This document shows, in pieces, positions 46,675 to 55,656 of a DNA stretch of 64,000 bases. Both the position numbers and the translations under genes were made by a program. Origin of the DNA: JAXLYE01 sp046351595 (lineage in GTDB: Bacteria; Myxococcota_A; Polyangia; Palsa-1104; JAEUJZ01); the NCBI GenBank assembly GCA_046351595.1, contig JAXLYE010000004.1:682001-746000 (forward strand), in the 5' to 3' direction. Below the pieces are notes generated by a model. That model made no database searches. It was not told where the DNA came from and saw only the letters and a program-made list of their open reading frames with translations. How positions within the stretch are numbered: the stretch's first letter is position 1; every line of letters begins with the position of its first letter.

Positions 46675-47640
46675 TCACTTCACGAGGCCGCGCATGCGAT
46701 CGGTCGCGGTCACCAGCTCGTGCGCGGTCCCCGGCTCCGTCGCCGAGTGGCCGGCGTCCGGCACCACGCGGAAGTCGGCCTCGGGCCACGCCCGGTGCAG
46801 CATCCACGCGTTCTCCATCGGGCAGACGATGTCGTAGCGCCCCTGAACGATGACCGTCGGGATGTGCCGGATCTTGTGCACGTCCTCGACGAGCTGGTAG
46901 TCGCTGCGGAAGAAGCCGCGGTGCGCGAAGTAGTGGTTCTCGATGCGGGCGAAGGACAGCGCGAAGTTCTCGCCGGTGAACCGCTCGATGAGCGCCGGGT
47001 CTTCATACAGACGGCTGCAGCGCGCCTCCCACAGGCTCCAGGCGTGCGCCGCGTGCCGACGCTCGTGCGCATCGTCGCTGAGCAGCCGGCGGCTGTAGGC
47101 GTGCATCAGGTCACCGCGCTCGTCCTCGGGGATCGCCCGGACGAAGTCCTCCCAGGCGTCGGGGAAGATGGCGCTCGCGCCCGATTGGTAGAACCAGTGC
47201 AGCTCGCGCTGGCTCATGAGGAAGATGCCGCGCAGCACCAGGCCGGCGACGCGCTCGGGGTGCGTCTCGGCGTACGCCAGCGCCAGCGTGCTGCCCCACG
47301 AGCCGCCGAAGACCAGGAAGCGCTCGATGCCCAGGTGCTGGCGCAGCGCCTCGATGTCCTGCACCAGGTGCCACGTCGTGTTCTCTTCCAGCGAGGCCAG
47401 CGGCCGGCTCTTGCCGGCGCCGCGCTGATCGAACAGCACGATGCGATAGAACGTTGGATCGAAGAAGCGTCGCTGGCTCGGCTCGGTGCCGCTGCCCGGG
47501 CCGCCGTGCAGGAACAGCGCCGGGAAGCCGCTCGGGTTGCCCGACTCCTCGAAGTACAGCTCGTGCACCGGCGACACGCGCAGAAACCCCGTCCGATACG
47601 GATCCAGCACCGGGTAGAGGACCCGCCGCTGCGCCGCCAT
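46675..47640 (-). CDS. pip: proline iminopeptidase
   Basis: 321 residues. The alpha/beta-hydrolase motifs are complete: HGGPGSG (oxyanion), GGSWGSTLAL (nucleophile Ser), GRYDIVCP (Asp) and DAGHSATE (His). FDQRGAGKS is also typical of the family. The cap domain contains the Glu-rich LYEDPALIE. It removes N-terminal proline from peptides in the cytosol. The ATG at 47640 follows GGGAG. An earlier ATG at 47685 would add 15 residues. Confidence 0.93.
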   Translation of the reverse strand: MAAQRRVLYPVLDPYRTGFLRVSPVHELYFEESGNPSGFPALFLHGGPGSGTEPSQRRFFDPTFYRIVLFDQRGAGKSRPLASLEENTTWHLVQDIEALRQHLGIERFLVFGGSWGSTLALAYAETHPERVAGLVLRGIFLMSQRELHWFYQSGASAIFPDAWEDFVRAIPEDERGDLMHAYSRRLLSDDAHERRHAAHAWSLWEARCSRLYEDPALIERFTGENFALSFARIENHYFAHRGFFRSDYQLVEDVHKIRHIPTVIVQGRYDIVCPMENAWMLHRAWPEADFRVVPDAGHSATEPGTAHELVTATDRMRGLVK

Positions 47641-47798
47641 GCTCCCGTCACCCCCGGGGGCCACCCCAGGTATTCGATGCGCCATGGCCGCGCAGCCTAC
47701 CTTGCCCCTCGCCCGGAGTAAACGCCCCAGGCCCGCCCCGACCCCGCTCTTTTCGGAATGCGGGGCCTGCGTCCTGGGTACTGCGAGGGCCTCCGCCC

Positions 47799-48566
47799 TC
47801 AGGCCCTCGGGTGCCCCGGCGTCGGCCCGAGCTCCGCGGTCAGGCCCTCGCTGAGCTCGCGCGCCCGCTGCCGCAGGCGATCCACCTCGTCGCGCACGCG
47901 GTCCATGTAGGCCGGCAGCTCGTCCTCGGTCTGCGGCGGCGGCAGCGGCTTGCCGAAGACGATGCCCAGCCGCCCCGGGTAGACGCAGAAGTGATCGCGC
48001 GGCAGCACCTTCTGGGTCCCGACGATCGCCACCGGCACCACCGGGATCTGCGCCACGTGCGCCAGCACGAACCCGCCGCGCTTGAACTTCTGCAGCGCGC
48101 CGCCGTCGCCGCGCGTGCCCTCGGGGAAGACCAGCACCGAGCGGCCCTTGACGATGCGGCGCCCGGCCTCGTGCATGCTGCGGTAGGCGGCCTCGCGGTT
48201 CTTGCGGTTGATGAACACGTAGCCCGCCAGCCACATCCCCCACGAGAACACCGGCAGGATCAGCAGCGAGCGCTTGGCCACCATCACGATCTTCTGCGGC
48301 GCGCTCGCGTGCAGGGCCAGGATGTCGGTCAGCGACTCGTGGTTGGCCAGGTACAGGTAGCTCTTGTTCAGATCGAGATCGGGGTGGACCTCGACGCGCC
48401 AGGCGATGCCGCCCACGCGCAGGATGACGCGCGACCAGACCTGCGCGAAGAACAGGTACAGCTCGCCGCGCGGCGACAGCGGGAACGTCACCAGCGCCAC
48501 CGTCGAGAAGGCCAGGGTGTAGGTGATGATGAAGAGGCTCGTAAACAGCGCGCGCAGGCCCAACAT
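47799..48566 (-). CDS. plsC: 1-acylglycerol-3-phosphate O-acyltransferase (PlsC family)
   Basis: 255 residues. Two N-terminal hydrophobic helices are followed by the acyltransferase motifs NHESLTD (HX4D catalytic His and Asp), GYVFINRKNR, FPEGTRGDGG and VVPVAIVGTQ. It converts lysophosphatidic acid to phosphatidic acid at the inner membrane. The C-terminal helix (YMDRVRDEVDRLRQRARE) is charged and could pack on the membrane face. Confidence 0.92.
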   Translation of the reverse strand: MLGLRALFTSLFIITYTLAFSTVALVTFPLSPRGELYLFFAQVWSRVILRVGGIAWRVEVHPDLDLNKSYLYLANHESLTDILALHASAPQKIVMVAKRSLLILPVFSWGMWLAGYVFINRKNREAAYRSMHEAGRRIVKGRSVLVFPEGTRGDGGALQKFKRGGFVLAHVAQIPVVPVAIVGTQKVLPRDHFCVYPGRLGIVFGKPLPPPQTEDELPAYMDRVRDEVDRLRQRARELSEGLTAELGPTPGHPRA

Positions 48567-48695
48567 GGCGGGGAGTCTGCCATAGCAGGGGGGTCAGGTG
48601 GTCACGGGAGGTTTGGGCGGCTTCACCGGAAGGAAACCAGGCAAAGCGAGGGACCGCCAAAGTCCCTTTTTGTCTGGTTCTTTTGTCCGATTTCC

Positions 48696-49211
48696 TTATC
48701 TCGAAGCAGCCCTCGCCAGCGCCGCCAGCGCACTGGCCATCAGCGGCGCCGGCACCGCCAGCGGCTCATTGGGCAGCGCCAGCTCGAGCTGCGTCCGCGC
48801 GCCCGCGGCCGGGTCGGGCAGCTCGCACAGGATGTAGTCCGCCGGGTGCACCCAGCCAAAGGGCATGTACCGGAAGCGCCGCAGCGTCGCCACGCGCCCC
48901 TCGCCCAGGGGCACCTTCAGCGGCCGCATCCCGGGCTCGGTCGGCTCGGCGCAGATCGCGGCCAGCTCCGCGGGGTCCTCCAGCGGCTTGCCGTAGCGGT
49001 GCGCCACCGCCTCCAGGGCGCCGGCGGGCAGCGGCAGCGCCACCTCGTCAGCGAGGCCGCTCTCTTCCCACAGGCCGACCTGATCGCCCTGGACCACCAG
49101 GAAGGTGCCCAGGAGCTCGCCGTCGGCGTCGCGCTGCGCGTACAGGCAGAGCCGGCGCTGCTCGGTCGCTTCGAGAGACGCGGGGGGCGCGGGAGACACG
49201 TCGGTCGTCAT
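48696..49211 (-). CDS. hypothetical protein
   Basis: 171 residues without signal or membrane helices. The centre is a beta-rich segment (RRLCLYAQRDADGELLGTFLVVQGDQVGLWEE, given here in shorter pieces: RRLCLYAQ, GTFLVVQGDQVGLW). It has TLRRFRYMPFGWVHPADYIL and ends in an Ala-rich helix. I do not recognise the family. It begins 17 bp after the stop of the Kelch-like lipoprotein gene transcribed in the same direction, and may be cotranscribed with it. Confidence 0.6.
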   Translation of the reverse strand: MTTDVSPAPPASLEATEQRRLCLYAQRDADGELLGTFLVVQGDQVGLWEESGLADEVALPLPAGALEAVAHRYGKPLEDPAELAAICAEPTEPGMRPLKVPLGEGRVATLRRFRYMPFGWVHPADYILCELPDPAAGARTQLELALPNEPLAVPAPLMASALAALARAASR

Positions 49212-49228
49212 GGCTGCACGGGACCTGG

Positions 49229-50878
49229 CTAGCGCGGCACGTAGAAGTCGATGGCCGCGATCGGGCGCTTGCCCTCGCCGGTGCCGCCGATCAAAAGGAC
49301 CAGGCCGTTCTCGAGCGTCACCATCACGTGCTCGGCGCGGGGTCTCGGCAGCGCCACGCTCTGCGTCATCATCGCCAGCGCCTCGCCGGGCTGCTCGTTC
49401 TTGAGCAGCTCGCAGTCGGCGAGCGCGCTGCCGCTCGTGTCGTAGCCGCCGCAGATGAGGACGTCGTTCTCGACCGCGGCGATCGCGGCGGCGTAGCGTG
49501 CGGTGTTGAGCAGCATCGGCCGCTCCTCGACGGTGAGGTCGTTCGGGTTGAGCAGGAGGGCCGAGCGCAGCGCCTGCGGCTTGCCGCTGCCGTCGTCGAC
49601 GTAGCCGCCGGCGATGAGGACGCGGCCCGACTTGAGCTTGAGCGCGACGTGGCCGCGCCGCGACGGCACCGCGGGCTTGAGGTCGACGCGCTCAAACGCG
49701 GTCTTCTCGAGCGAGAAGCGCTCGGCCACGGGCTTGCCGGCCATCTCGTCCGCGCGCGTCAGGCCGCCGAACAGGATCGCGGCGGTGGCGCTGACGGCGG
49801 TGGCGCTGTGGCCCGAGCGGCCGACGAGCATCGGCGCGGCCTGGCCCTGCGGCGGCGCGATCGGCTTGACGCCCGCGCGCGCCGAGGTGTCGGTCGCGCC
49901 GTCGGGCGCCGGGAAGCGCCGCGCCAGCGCCGCCTGCGCGCTCGGCACCAGGCCGGCGCCGTCCTCGCTGCCACCGGCGACCAGGAATACGCTGTCGGGC
50001 ACCGGCCCGCCCGAGAGGAACAGCTCCGCGACCGCGGGGCCGAGCAGCCCGGGCTTGACCAGCTCGGTGACGTCGCCGGCGGGCGCGGCCCACAGCTGCG
50101 ACTTGGCGCTGACGCGCGGCGAGAACTTCTCGGCCGCCGACAGTAGCATGCCGCCGCTGGTCGCGCCGCCGACCAGCACCGCCTCCTGGCCGACCGAGGC
50201 GTCGGCGCTCGGCAGCAGCACGCCGTCCTGCCGCGGTGCCAACAGCGTGCCCGCGTCGATGAGCTGGTGCGTCAGCGCCTGGTACAGCCAGGCGCCGCCG
50301 AGGGTGCGCCCGCCCTCGCCGACGCCGCCGGCGATGAGCGCGCCGTATCCGGGCTCGGCCGGGCTGACCTGGCGACCGCGCAGCGCCGTCGCCTGCACGC
50401 CCGTGCGCCCGAGCGCCGCGGGCAGCGGCGGCGTCGTGGCCCCCGCCGTAAGATCGTCGGGCAGGTACAGGTCGGTCGGCGAGATCTGGCCGGTGCGGCC
50501 GACGAACACACCGACCTGGTAGTTGTCGGCGGTGATCTGGAAGTCGGGCGTGCGGCCGCGGCCGATCACCGCGCCGCCAGCGTCGAACGCCTCGAGCACC
50601 AGGTGCTGGAGGGTGTCCGAGCTGGGCGAGTCGAGCTCGACGCTGACGTCGAACTTGCCGCCGGCGACCTCCGCGTCGGAGAGCTTGTCGCCGAGGGTCA
50701 TGCGCACGCGCGCCGCGCTCGCGAACGGATCCGCGGCCCCGGTCGGCGCGTAGACCTTGACGCTGAGCGTCGTCTTCTTGCCGCAGCCACCGGCGGCAGC
50801 CACGAGCGCGAGCGCGGCCAGGGCGGCGGCCGGACGTAGGTCCGCGCGGACAGGGACAGGAGCTGGGTCGGGACGCAT
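49229..50878 (-). CDS. Kelch-like beta-propeller lipoprotein
   Basis: 549 residues. The signal ends VAAAGGC (lipobox). After a beta-sandwich-like region (about 35-130) there are five or more Kelch-type repeats with GG pairs, for example ALIAGGVGEGGRT, LVGGATSGGMLLS, FLVAGGSEDG, ILFGGLTRAD, VLIAGGYVDDG and LICGGYDTSG. A propeller exposed at the surface is predicted, probably for binding. The gene starts 18 bp after the DUF167 stop, so proC, DUF167 and this gene may be one transcript. Confidence 0.85.
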   Translation of the reverse strand: MRPDPAPVPVRADLRPAAALAALALVAAAGGCGKKTTLSVKVYAPTGAADPFASAARVRMTLGDKLSDAEVAGGKFDVSVELDSPSSDTLQHLVLEAFDAGGAVIGRGRTPDFQITADNYQVGVFVGRTGQISPTDLYLPDDLTAGATTPPLPAALGRTGVQATALRGRQVSPAEPGYGALIAGGVGEGGRTLGGAWLYQALTHQLIDAGTLLAPRQDGVLLPSADASVGQEAVLVGGATSGGMLLSAAEKFSPRVSAKSQLWAAPAGDVTELVKPGLLGPAVAELFLSGGPVPDSVFLVAGGSEDGAGLVPSAQAALARRFPAPDGATDTSARAGVKPIAPPQGQAAPMLVGRSGHSATAVSATAAILFGGLTRADEMAGKPVAERFSLEKTAFERVDLKPAVPSRRGHVALKLKSGRVLIAGGYVDDGSGKPQALRSALLLNPNDLTVEERPMLLNTARYAAAIAAVENDVLICGGYDTSGSALADCELLKNEQPGEALAMMTQSVALPRPRAEHVMVTLENGLVLLIGGTGEGKRPIAAIDFYVPR

Positions 50879-50896
50879 CGGCGTTCTGCTTTCTCG

Positions 50897-51280
50897 CTAC
50901 TCTCGTCGTTGCTTCTTGGATGGGGGCACGGTGCGGGCCGCGGCTCCGCTCGGGCCGTCGCTCTGACTGTCGTTCTGGCTGTCGTTCTGGCCGCATAGGG
51001 CGCGCGCGATGTGCACGAGCGCCTCGACGTCTCCGACCACCGCGACCGTCTTGTCGCGGCCGGTCTCACCGCGGACGAGCTGCACGGCGCCGCGCGCGAC
51101 AGCGAACGCCGCGGCCACCGCCTCGCGCACCGCCTCATTCGCCGCGCCGTCGACGGGCGGGGCGTTGACGCGCACGATCAGGCGCTCGCCGTGCAGGCCG
51201 CCGACCGCGGTGCGCGAGGACCGCGGCGTGACCCGCAGATCGAGCTGGATGCCGTCGGGCCGAGCGCGGTAGGCGGGCAT
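50897..51280 (-). CDS. DUF167 (YggU) family protein
   Basis: 127 residues. The core (about 1-90) matches the DUF167 fold: LDLRVTPRSSRTAVGG, LIVRVNAPPVDGAANEAVREAVA and LVRGETGRDKTV. The C-terminal 35 residues are a polar tail (QNDSQNDSQSDGPSG). Neighbouring proC (21 bp upstream, same strand) is a linkage seen in many bacteria. The molecular role of this family is unknown. Confidence 0.88.
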   Translation of the reverse strand: MPAYRARPDGIQLDLRVTPRSSRTAVGGLHGERLIVRVNAPPVDGAANEAVREAVAAAFAVARGAVQLVRGETGRDKTVAVVGDVEALVHIARALCGQNDSQNDSQSDGPSGAAARTVPPSKKQRRE

Positions 51281-51301
51281 GGTGCGATCCCGTGCGGGCG
51301 G

Positions 51302-52258
51302 CTACGAGCGCCCGGCTCCGTGCCGGCGCGCCACGTTGGTCAGCGCGATCTCACCGAGCTCGCGGCTGCGCTTGGTCGCGGCCTCGACCGCGTTGATCAG
51401 CGTCGTGCGCAGGCCCCCGGCTTCGAGGGTGTGCAGGCCGGCGATGGCGGTGCCGCCCGGCGACGTCACCATGTCCTTGAGGTGGCCCGGGTGCTCGCCG
51501 GTCTCGAGCAAGAGCTTCGCGGAGCCGAGCACGGTCTGCGCCGCCAGCGCCAGCGCGTTGTAGCGCGACAGCCCCATCTTCACCCCCGCGTCCGAGAGCG
51601 CCTCGATGACCAGGAAGATGTACGCCGGGCCGCTGCCCGACAGGCCGGTCACCGCGTCGAGCTGCTCCTCGTCGAGCGCCACGGTGAGGCCGACCGACTT
51701 GAAGATGCGCTCGGTGATGCGCATGTCCTCTTCGGTGGCGCGGCTGCCCGCCGACAGCGCCGTGGCCCCGGCCCCGACCAGCGCCGGCGTGTTCGGCATG
51801 GTGCGCACCACGCGCGTGCCCGGCGGCAGGTGCGCCTCGATGACCGCGAGCGGCACGCCGGCCGCGACGCTGATCACCAGCGCGCTGGGCTTCATGTGCA
51901 TCGCCACCTCACCGAGCACGCCGATGAGCACCTGCGGCTTGACCGACAGCACCACCACGTCTGCGCTCTGCACCACGTCGAGGTTGTGCGGGGTGACGCG
52001 GATGCCGTAGCGCTCGCGCAGGTACTGGCAGCGGCTGGCGCGCGGATCCGAGCCGTGGATCTGGTCGGCCTTGACCGTGCCGGCGCGCAGCAGGCCCTTG
52101 ATCAGCGCCTCGGCCATGTTGCCGGTGCCGAGGAAGCCGAGGGCGCCCGGCAGCGGCTCGCCGCCCGCCTCGCCACCGGAACCGACGGTGGTTGCAGACG
52201 AGGCGGACGAGGAAGCCGGCGCCGGCCGCGCGGGTCCCGAAGAGGGAGCGATGCTCAT
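51302..52258 (-). CDS. proC: pyrroline-5-carboxylate reductase
   Basis: 318 residues. A 40-residue Ser/Ala-rich head precedes the NAD(P) motif LGFLGTGNMAEALIKGL, then VVVLSVKPQ, VRTMPNTPALVG and the family's late LSGSGPAYIFLVIEAL and SPGGTTIAG-like MVTSPGGTAIAGLHTLE. It reduces pyrroline-5-carboxylate to proline. A leaderless promoter (TTGCCA-N18-TAGGAT) ends 8 nt before the ATG at 52258, which sets the start. The coding region is followed by DUF167. Confidence 0.95.
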   Translation of the reverse strand: MSIAPSSGPARPAPASSSASSATTVGSGGEAGGEPLPGALGFLGTGNMAEALIKGLLRAGTVKADQIHGSDPRASRCQYLRERYGIRVTPHNLDVVQSADVVVLSVKPQVLIGVLGEVAMHMKPSALVISVAAGVPLAVIEAHLPPGTRVVRTMPNTPALVGAGATALSAGSRATEEDMRITERIFKSVGLTVALDEEQLDAVTGLSGSGPAYIFLVIEALSDAGVKMGLSRYNALALAAQTVLGSAKLLLETGEHPGHLKDMVTSPGGTAIAGLHTLEAGGLRTTLINAVEAATKRSRELGEIALTNVARRHGAGRS

Positions 52259-52266
52259 GGCCGCGC

Positions 52267-52296
52267 ATCCTACGACTCGGGCGAGGACGCTGGCAA
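52267..52296 (-). promoter_or_regulatory. proC promoter
   Basis: On the minus strand TTGCCA (52296-52291), an 18-nt spacer (52290-52273) and TAGGAT (52272-52267), then 8 nt to the ATG. A near-consensus, leaderless arrangement. Confidence 0.55.
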
Positions 52297-52511
52297 CCCG
52301 GACGCGGGCCGCTCGCGCCGCCGGAGCCACGGGGAGCGCGGCCGAATTTATTTCTCCTGCCGCACGCGCCGCCCCGCGAGCGGTCACGTGCTCCGGCGCG
52401 CGACTCCGCCGCGTGGCCGTGAACCGGTCTGGTGAGATTTGTCAGAACGGAGAAAACGACTGGACCGGTGCGCCGGCCCTGCGGAGGCGAGAACGTGCGG
52501 GTCGGTCGCTG

Positions 52512-54089
52512 CTAGATGAGATCCTTGCGCACCAGCGCGCGCCGCATGCGGTTGAGCGCCTGCTCCTGGATCTGGCGGATGCGCTCGCGCGACAGCGAGT
52601 ACTTCTCGCCGATCTCGGACAGCGTCAGCTCCTGATCCGAGTCCAGGCCGAAGCGCAGCCGCAGGATGTCCTTCTCGATCGGCGAGAGCGCGGCCAGGAT
52701 CTTCTGCACCTCGGCGAGCATCGCCTCGCTGATCAGCCGCTCGCTGATCGACAGCACCGCGGTCTCGTCCTTGAGCAGATCGAGGAACGCGCGCTTGTCA
52801 TCGCCCGAGACCTCGCGATCGAGCGACACCGCGTCATCGAGCAGCGCGCCCTCCATCTTCTCGAGGCGATCCGGGCGGACCTTGAGCGCGGTGGCCAGCT
52901 CCTCGGTGGTCGGCATCCGCCCGAGCGCCCGCTGCAGCTTCGCGCGCTCGCGCGTCACGGACTGCAGCTCGGCCAGCGCGTGCACCGGCAGGCGCACCAC
53001 GCGCCCCTTGTCGGCCAGGCCGCGCGCGATCGCGTGGCGGATCCACCACGACGCGTACGTCGAGAAGCGGAAGCCGCGGCGGTAGTCGAAGCGCTCGACG
53101 GCCTTGATCAGGCCCATGTTGCCTTCCTGGATCAGGTCGGCGAGCGGCAGGCGCCCATAGTTGAAGCGCCGCGCGATCGACACGACCAGCCGCAGGTTGG
53201 CCTTTACGAAGTCTTCCTTCGCGCGCTGGATCAGCTGGTTCACGACGGAGGTGCCCTGCAGGAAGATCTGCCAGGTCTCCTTCGGCACGCTGCGCTCGCT
53301 GACCGGGTTGGGCTGGCTGTCCTTCACCGCGCCGTCGATGCGCCGCAGCTCCTCGAGCAGGCCGTTGATGAACAGCCGATCCTGATCGAGCTGGCGCAGC
53401 TTGGCCGCGAGCGGCGCCGCGACGTGCGACAGCTGCTTGCCCGTCGCCTTGCCGCCCTGCCACAGCTCGGTCGCCTCTTTCTCGACGGCGCCGAACTCGG
53501 GCAGCGGCTGCCCGACGTGCGTCGTGATCACCGCGAACAGGTGCGGCACCAGCGGCGCCAGCGACAGCGCCTGCACCCACAGCACCTCTTCCATGATGCC
53601 GATGCGGCGCGCCAGCTCGTACTCGGCCGCGGGCGTGAGCAGCGGCAGCCGCGTCAGGTCCTTGAAGTAGGTGCCCAAAAAGTCCTGGTCCGCGGGGGTG
53701 GCGACGGCGGTAACCGCCTCCTCGTCGCCCTCACCGGGCTCCGCCGTCTCGGCATCGGCGAGCTCCTCCGACGCCTGCTCCGGCTCCTCGAGCGCGGCCG
53801 AGATCTCGTCGAGCGCCGGCGCCTTGCGCGCCTTGGTCTTGGCCGCAGCCTTGCTCGCCGGGGCGGCGGGGCGGCCGTTGGTGCCGCGCTTGGGCGGGAT
53901 GACCGGCGCGTTCTTGCGCAGCCGCGGCGGCGCCTTGCGCGCGGTGGTGGTCTTGGGGCCCGTCACGTCGGGGCCGGGATCCAGCTCGGGGTCCATCGTT
54001 GCGACTTCTGCTGCGGCGTCCAGCTCCATGTCTGTATCCATGTCCCTGTCCATCTCCAGAGGCGTCAACGTAGCGTCTCGTCTGGGCAT
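52512..54089 (-). CDS. RpoD-like group-2 sigma-70 factor
   Basis: 525 residues. A 135-residue disordered, Ala/Glu/Asp-rich head with Lys-rich blocks precedes region 1.2 (YFKDLTRLPLLTPAAEYELARRI). Region 2 has LIQEGNMGLIKAVERFDYRRGF and STYASWWIRHAIARGLADKG. Region 3 follows, and region 4 ends in SLSRERIRQIQEQALNRMRRAL. All core and promoter contacts are present, but region 2.4 (RVVRLPVHAL) differs from the primary factor, and region 1.1 is replaced, so it is likely a group-2 (stress or development) factor. Direct repeats upstream may regulate it. Confidence 0.88.
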   Translation of the reverse strand: MPRRDATLTPLEMDRDMDTDMELDAAAEVATMDPELDPGPDVTGPKTTTARKAPPRLRKNAPVIPPKRGTNGRPAAPASKAAAKTKARKAPALDEISAALEEPEQASEELADAETAEPGEGDEEAVTAVATPADQDFLGTYFKDLTRLPLLTPAAEYELARRIGIMEEVLWVQALSLAPLVPHLFAVITTHVGQPLPEFGAVEKEATELWQGGKATGKQLSHVAAPLAAKLRQLDQDRLFINGLLEELRRIDGAVKDSQPNPVSERSVPKETWQIFLQGTSVVNQLIQRAKEDFVKANLRLVVSIARRFNYGRLPLADLIQEGNMGLIKAVERFDYRRGFRFSTYASWWIRHAIARGLADKGRVVRLPVHALAELQSVTRERAKLQRALGRMPTTEELATALKVRPDRLEKMEGALLDDAVSLDREVSGDDKRAFLDLLKDETAVLSISERLISEAMLAEVQKILAALSPIEKDILRLRFGLDSDQELTLSEIGEKYSLSRERIRQIQEQALNRMRRALVRKDLI

Positions 54090-54125
54090 CGGGCTCCCTC
54101 GTACACCGCGTTGCTTCGCGATCGG

Positions 54126-54149
54126 TACGTCGCGACCGTTACGTCACGA
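54126..54149 (-). promoter_or_regulatory. direct-repeat operator candidate upstream of the sigma gene
   Basis: TACGTCGCGA at 54126-54135 and TACGTCACGA at 54140-54149 (14-bp period), with a weaker third copy near 54153. The repeats lie 37-60 bp upstream of the ATG, within the probable promoter. Confidence 0.4.
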
Positions 54150-54270
54150 TCTGATGTCGCGCGCTGGCGTCACAACGCGGTGCGCAATTGAATTCATTGA
54201 AGCAGACGGATCCCGCAATTGACAAGGTCAGTGGAGCACTTTTTTCGTCGCTGTTCCGTCGGGGCAACCC

Positions 54271-55473
54271 TTACTTCACAATCGACACCGTCTCGACCGC
54301 TGTCTCCGTCGGGGACGACCCGACTTTGGCGCCCGGCTTCTGACCTTCCTTCTGCGCCTCTTTTGCAGTGTCTTTCTGCGCACTCACACGCGCCGGCTGC
54401 CGCTCGATCACCAGACACGACGGCGCGCCGCCCAGCGTCCAGCGCGACATACCGACATCGATCAGCGCGAGCCGGTTGTCCGCGCGCAGCGTGATGCCGC
54501 GCTCCTGGATCGTGTGTCCCATGACGATGCGTCGCGCGCCCTGCGCGGCCTGCAGCTCGTCGAGGAACCCGCTGAGCACCTGCTCCTGCATGGACTCGGC
54601 GAGCCCCCGATACCACAGCGGCCCGGCCGGATCCGCGCCGACCCCGCTGCGCGCATCGCGCTCGCCGCGCAGCTCGGCGCGCACCGCTTCGTTCAGGTCG
54701 TGGATCTTGCGCCGCAGGAACGCCGGGCTCAGCCCGCCGTGCATGAACAGCGTGTCGTTGACGCGCACGATGGCGTTGTGCGAGAGCAGCCAGCGCCCGT
54801 ACTTTCCCGTCGGTGCGAACGCGGCCTGATAGGCCGGGAACGGGCGCTCGGGCATGGCTCCTACCGGCGTCGCGCGCGGCGCCTCGCCGAACGCCGCGAG
54901 CTCACCGTTTGATACGTAGCGGAGATCACCCGCCATGGTCATGTACTCGTGGTTGCCGATGAGCGCGTGCACGGCGCCGCCCGCGCGCCGCGCCTGCTCC
55001 TCGAGCTGCATCAGCAGATCCATCACCTTCTTGCTGTCCGGGCCGCGATCGACTAGGTCGCCGGTCTGCACCAGGTGCGCCTTGCCGCCGCTCCAGCTGT
55101 TCTTGTCGTCGACGAGCTTGCACAGGCGCAGCACCTGCACGAAGCGCTCGTAGTCGCCGTGCACATCGCCGATGGCGACGACCCGCTGGACGCCGGTGAA
55201 CGCATCGGGGATCTCGGCCGCAGGCGGCTTCGCGGCCGCTGGTTTCTCGGCCGCGGACGGGGCGGGCGGGAGCGACGGGCGCGAGTCGGCGCGCGCGGCA
55301 CCGCCGAGCAGCTGCAGGGACAGGAGCGCGAAGAGGCCCAGCGCGCGCGCGGATGCAGATCCCGACAGAGACCACGACGAAGATCTGGCCAGAGCCCGGC
55401 GCGGCGCGGCCACCTCGGCGGGACAACCCGGCGCGGTGCGACCCGCGCACAAGACCGAATCAGAGGAGCGCAT
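54271..55473 (-). CDS. PPP-type metallophosphatase (Shewanella-like phosphatase type)
   Basis: 400 residues. An N-terminal region of about 70 residues includes a hydrophobic stretch (ALGLFALLSLQLLGG) that could export or anchor it. The phosphoesterase core shows GDVHGDYE, GDLVDRGPDSKK and IGNHEYMTMAG (the metal and phosphate motifs of PPP enzymes), then HGGLSPAFLRR and a late GHTIQERG. It should dephosphorylate phosphoserine/threonine or phosphotyrosine in proteins, at the envelope if the signal is real. TACGCT (55480-55485) lies 6 nt before the ATG, so the gene is probably leaderless. Confidence 0.88.
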   Translation of the reverse strand: MRSSDSVLCAGRTAPGCPAEVAAPRRALARSSSWSLSGSASARALGLFALLSLQLLGGAARADSRPSLPPAPSAAEKPAAAKPPAAEIPDAFTGVQRVVAIGDVHGDYERFVQVLRLCKLVDDKNSWSGGKAHLVQTGDLVDRGPDSKKVMDLLMQLEEQARRAGGAVHALIGNHEYMTMAGDLRYVSNGELAAFGEAPRATPVGAMPERPFPAYQAAFAPTGKYGRWLLSHNAIVRVNDTLFMHGGLSPAFLRRKIHDLNEAVRAELRGERDARSGVGADPAGPLWYRGLAESMQEQVLSGFLDELQAAQGARRIVMGHTIQERGITLRADNRLALIDVGMSRWTLGGAPSCLVIERQPARVSAQKDTAKEAQKEGQKPGAKVGSSPTETAVETVSIVK

Positions 55474-55490
55474 GCGGCCAGCGTATCACC

Positions 55491-55519
55491 TTGGCAGCGC
55501 CGAGACGCTGTGGTTTGAT
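55491..55519 (+). promoter_or_regulatory. candidate promoter of the NTPase/molybdenum hydroxylase operon
   Basis: TTGGCA (55491-55496), 17-nt spacer, TTTGAT (55514-55519). The leader of about 130 nt that follows contains a 15-bp direct duplication (CTGCTGTCGCGGATC / CTGCTGTCGCGGGTC at 55549-55578). Confidence 0.4.
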
Positions 55520-55656
55520 GGCCGCCTCATGTCCAGGCCGCTCTGCCTCTGCTGTCGCGGATCCTGCTGTCGCGGGTCCTGCTCGGGCGGGCGGCGTCGC
55601 GGGCGCGGATGCCGCCGGGCGCCGGGCCGGAGCGCCGGGGCGGCCAGGGGGATGTG

